Assembly (NCBI GenBank): GCA_003973265.1
Contig: QNYZ01000092.1
Coordinates: forward strand, 1-62,269
Length of the DNA stretch: 62,269 nucleotides
Direction of reading: 5' to 3'
Source of the DNA: Deltaproteobacteria bacterium
GTDB lineage: Bacteria; Desulfobacterota; Desulfobacteria; Desulfobacterales; QNYZ01
Shown here: piece by piece, positions 61,476 to 62,269 of the stretch
Position numbering within the stretch: position 1 is the first letter of the stretch
Layout: each line of letters starts with the position of its first letter
Position numbers and translations under genes: made by a program
The notes under the pieces: model-generated
What the model was told of the DNA's origin: nothing
What the model saw: only the letters and a program-made list of their open reading frames with translations
The model's database searches: none

Positions 61476-62269
61476 ATCTTACGCTCCGTTTTCATGTCGG
61501 GTGGACGGGGGGTTGTATCGACCGGGCCGGCATCGGGCAGCGAATGGTCATCCTTTGCGGGGATGCCCATGTCTTCAAATTTTCGTGCCGACACGATGAC
61601 CCGGCGGGTCAATGATCCGACGAATTTATTGTAGTCGCCGACGCAACGTTCCAGGTTTTTTCCCAGGTGATTGACATGTTCCAGCATCAATTGCAGGCGT
61701 TCGTATAACTCTTTTCCCAATTCGCTGATGATATGGGTGTTTTCGGACGCTTTGGCATGATGCCATCCCATGGCAATGGTTCTCAGCAGGGAGATCAGCG
61801 TCGTCGGTGTGGCGGGGATCACCCGATGCCGGGCGCCGATTTCAATGAGATCCGGATTTTTTGTCAGGGCGGCGGAGAAAAAATTCTCACCCGGTATGAA
61901 AAGCACGACAAATTCGGGAGATTGATCAAACTGGGCCCAGTACGATTTCTGGGCCAGCTGAAGGATATGGTTCTGAACCTGTTTGGCATGCGTTGCCAGG
62001 CAGGCCTCTGCTTTTTCGTCGGTTTCGGCGTCCAGGGCGTCGAGATAGGCAGATAGCGGCACTTTGGCATCGATAATGATCCGACGCCCTTCGGGCAGGC
62101 GCACAATCATATCCGGGCGGAACTGGCCCCCGGCAGTCTGAACGGTCGTTTGCTCGGTGAAGTCACAATATTCCGTCATCCCGGCCAGCTCCACGGTACG
62201 GCGCAGGGTCAGTTCACCCCACCGGCCGCGGACATGGGGTACGCGCATGGCCCGGGCCAGCCGCCCGGC
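61460..62269 (-). CDS. rmuC: DNA recombination protein RmuC (5' end beyond the window)
   Basis: The visible 269 codons are the C-terminal part of RmuC, a nuclease-fold protein implicated in limiting inversions and in recombination. Signatures are RGRWGELTLRRTVELAGM, RPDMIVRLPEGRRIIIDAKVPL (the PD-(D/E)xK-like core), QSPEFVVLFIPGENFFSAAL and RVIPATPTTLISLLRTIAMGW. The frame is open to the right edge, so the coiled-coil N-terminal half lies outside; the ATG at 62248 is internal. It overlaps mltA. Confidence 0.93.
   Translation of the reverse strand, partial: AGRLARAMRVPHVRGRWGELTLRRTVELAGMTEYCDFTEQTTVQTAGGQFRPDMIVRLPEGRRIIIDAKVPLSAYLDALDAETDEKAEACLATHAKQVQNHILQLAQKSYWAQFDQSPEFVVLFIPGENFFSAALTKNPDLIEIGARHRVIPATPTTLISLLRTIAMGWHHAKASENTHIISELGKELYERLQLMLEHVNHLGKNLERCVGDYNKFVGSLTRRVIVSARKFEDMGIPAKDDHSLPDAGPVDTTPRPPDMKTERKICDQE

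Overview
The window looks like the chromosome of a complete-oxidising, sulfate-reducing member of the Desulfobacterota (Desulfobacteraceae/Desulfosarcinaceae-like). It carries dsrA-dsrB-dsrD-dsrN for dissimilatory sulfite reduction. It also has a full bacterial CODH/acetyl-CoA synthase operon (Wood-Ljungdahl carbonyl branch), a class III-type multihaem cytochrome c, a TRAP transporter, and a branched-chain-amino-acid-type ABC transporter interleaved with acyl/aryl-CoA ligase genes. The assignment rests on gene content and protein motifs only. I see no rRNA, tRNA, CRISPR array, prophage or intact insertion sequence.

Layout. 1-2014 (minus): TRAP permeases dctQ-dctM. 2249-14900 (plus): a CoA-transferase/GNAT fusion and a corrinoid reductive activator, then a consensus promoter, then acsD-cooS-acsB-acsC-acsE and a terminator. 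Here AcsD has a roughly 175-residue Ala/Lys/Glu-rich tail. 15030-27902 (minus): recC, recB, recD, a beta-CASP RNase, a queuosine-mannosyltransferase-like glycosyltransferase and a GIY-YIG protein; a decayed sigma-54 regulator fragment lies between recB and recC. 28179-34423 (plus): a Rossmann-type unknown, cobO, a second corrinoid activator, an MtaA/URO-D-type methyltransferase, a thioredoxin-like protein, a CobW-type GTPase and a second thioredoxin-like protein.

34657-44465 (plus): livG, acyl-CoA ligase, livH, livM, a binding protein, a benzoate-CoA-ligase homologue, livF, a CGGC protein and a DUF169 protein. 44612-51527: an Ig-like lipoprotein, a SagB-type nitroreductase, a cation/proton antiporter with a structured leader, a YkgJ-type protein and a DapA-family aldolase. 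51787-58286 (plus): a TPR protein and an unknown, then dsrABDN. 58339-62269 (minus): tetrahaem cytochrome, tatC, tatB, mltA and partial rmuC.

The main discovery candidate is at 31515-32549. The MtaA-like gene has an in-frame TGA exactly where the family has a conserved, zinc-binding Cys (SPG-C-D-hydrophobic-P). The frame stays open for 32 more family-like codons, and a hairpin with a GGU loop sits about 20 nt after the TGA, as in bacterial SECIS elements. I read it as a selenoprotein, with Sec replacing the zinc-ligand Cys, in an operon with corrinoid activation, cobalamin adenosylation, metallochaperone and thioredoxin-fold proteins. Other notable points are the benzoate-CoA-ligase homologue that has lost both the P-loop and the catalytic Lys, the AcsD tail, the structured leader of the antiporter gene, and the fossil NtrC-type regulator.
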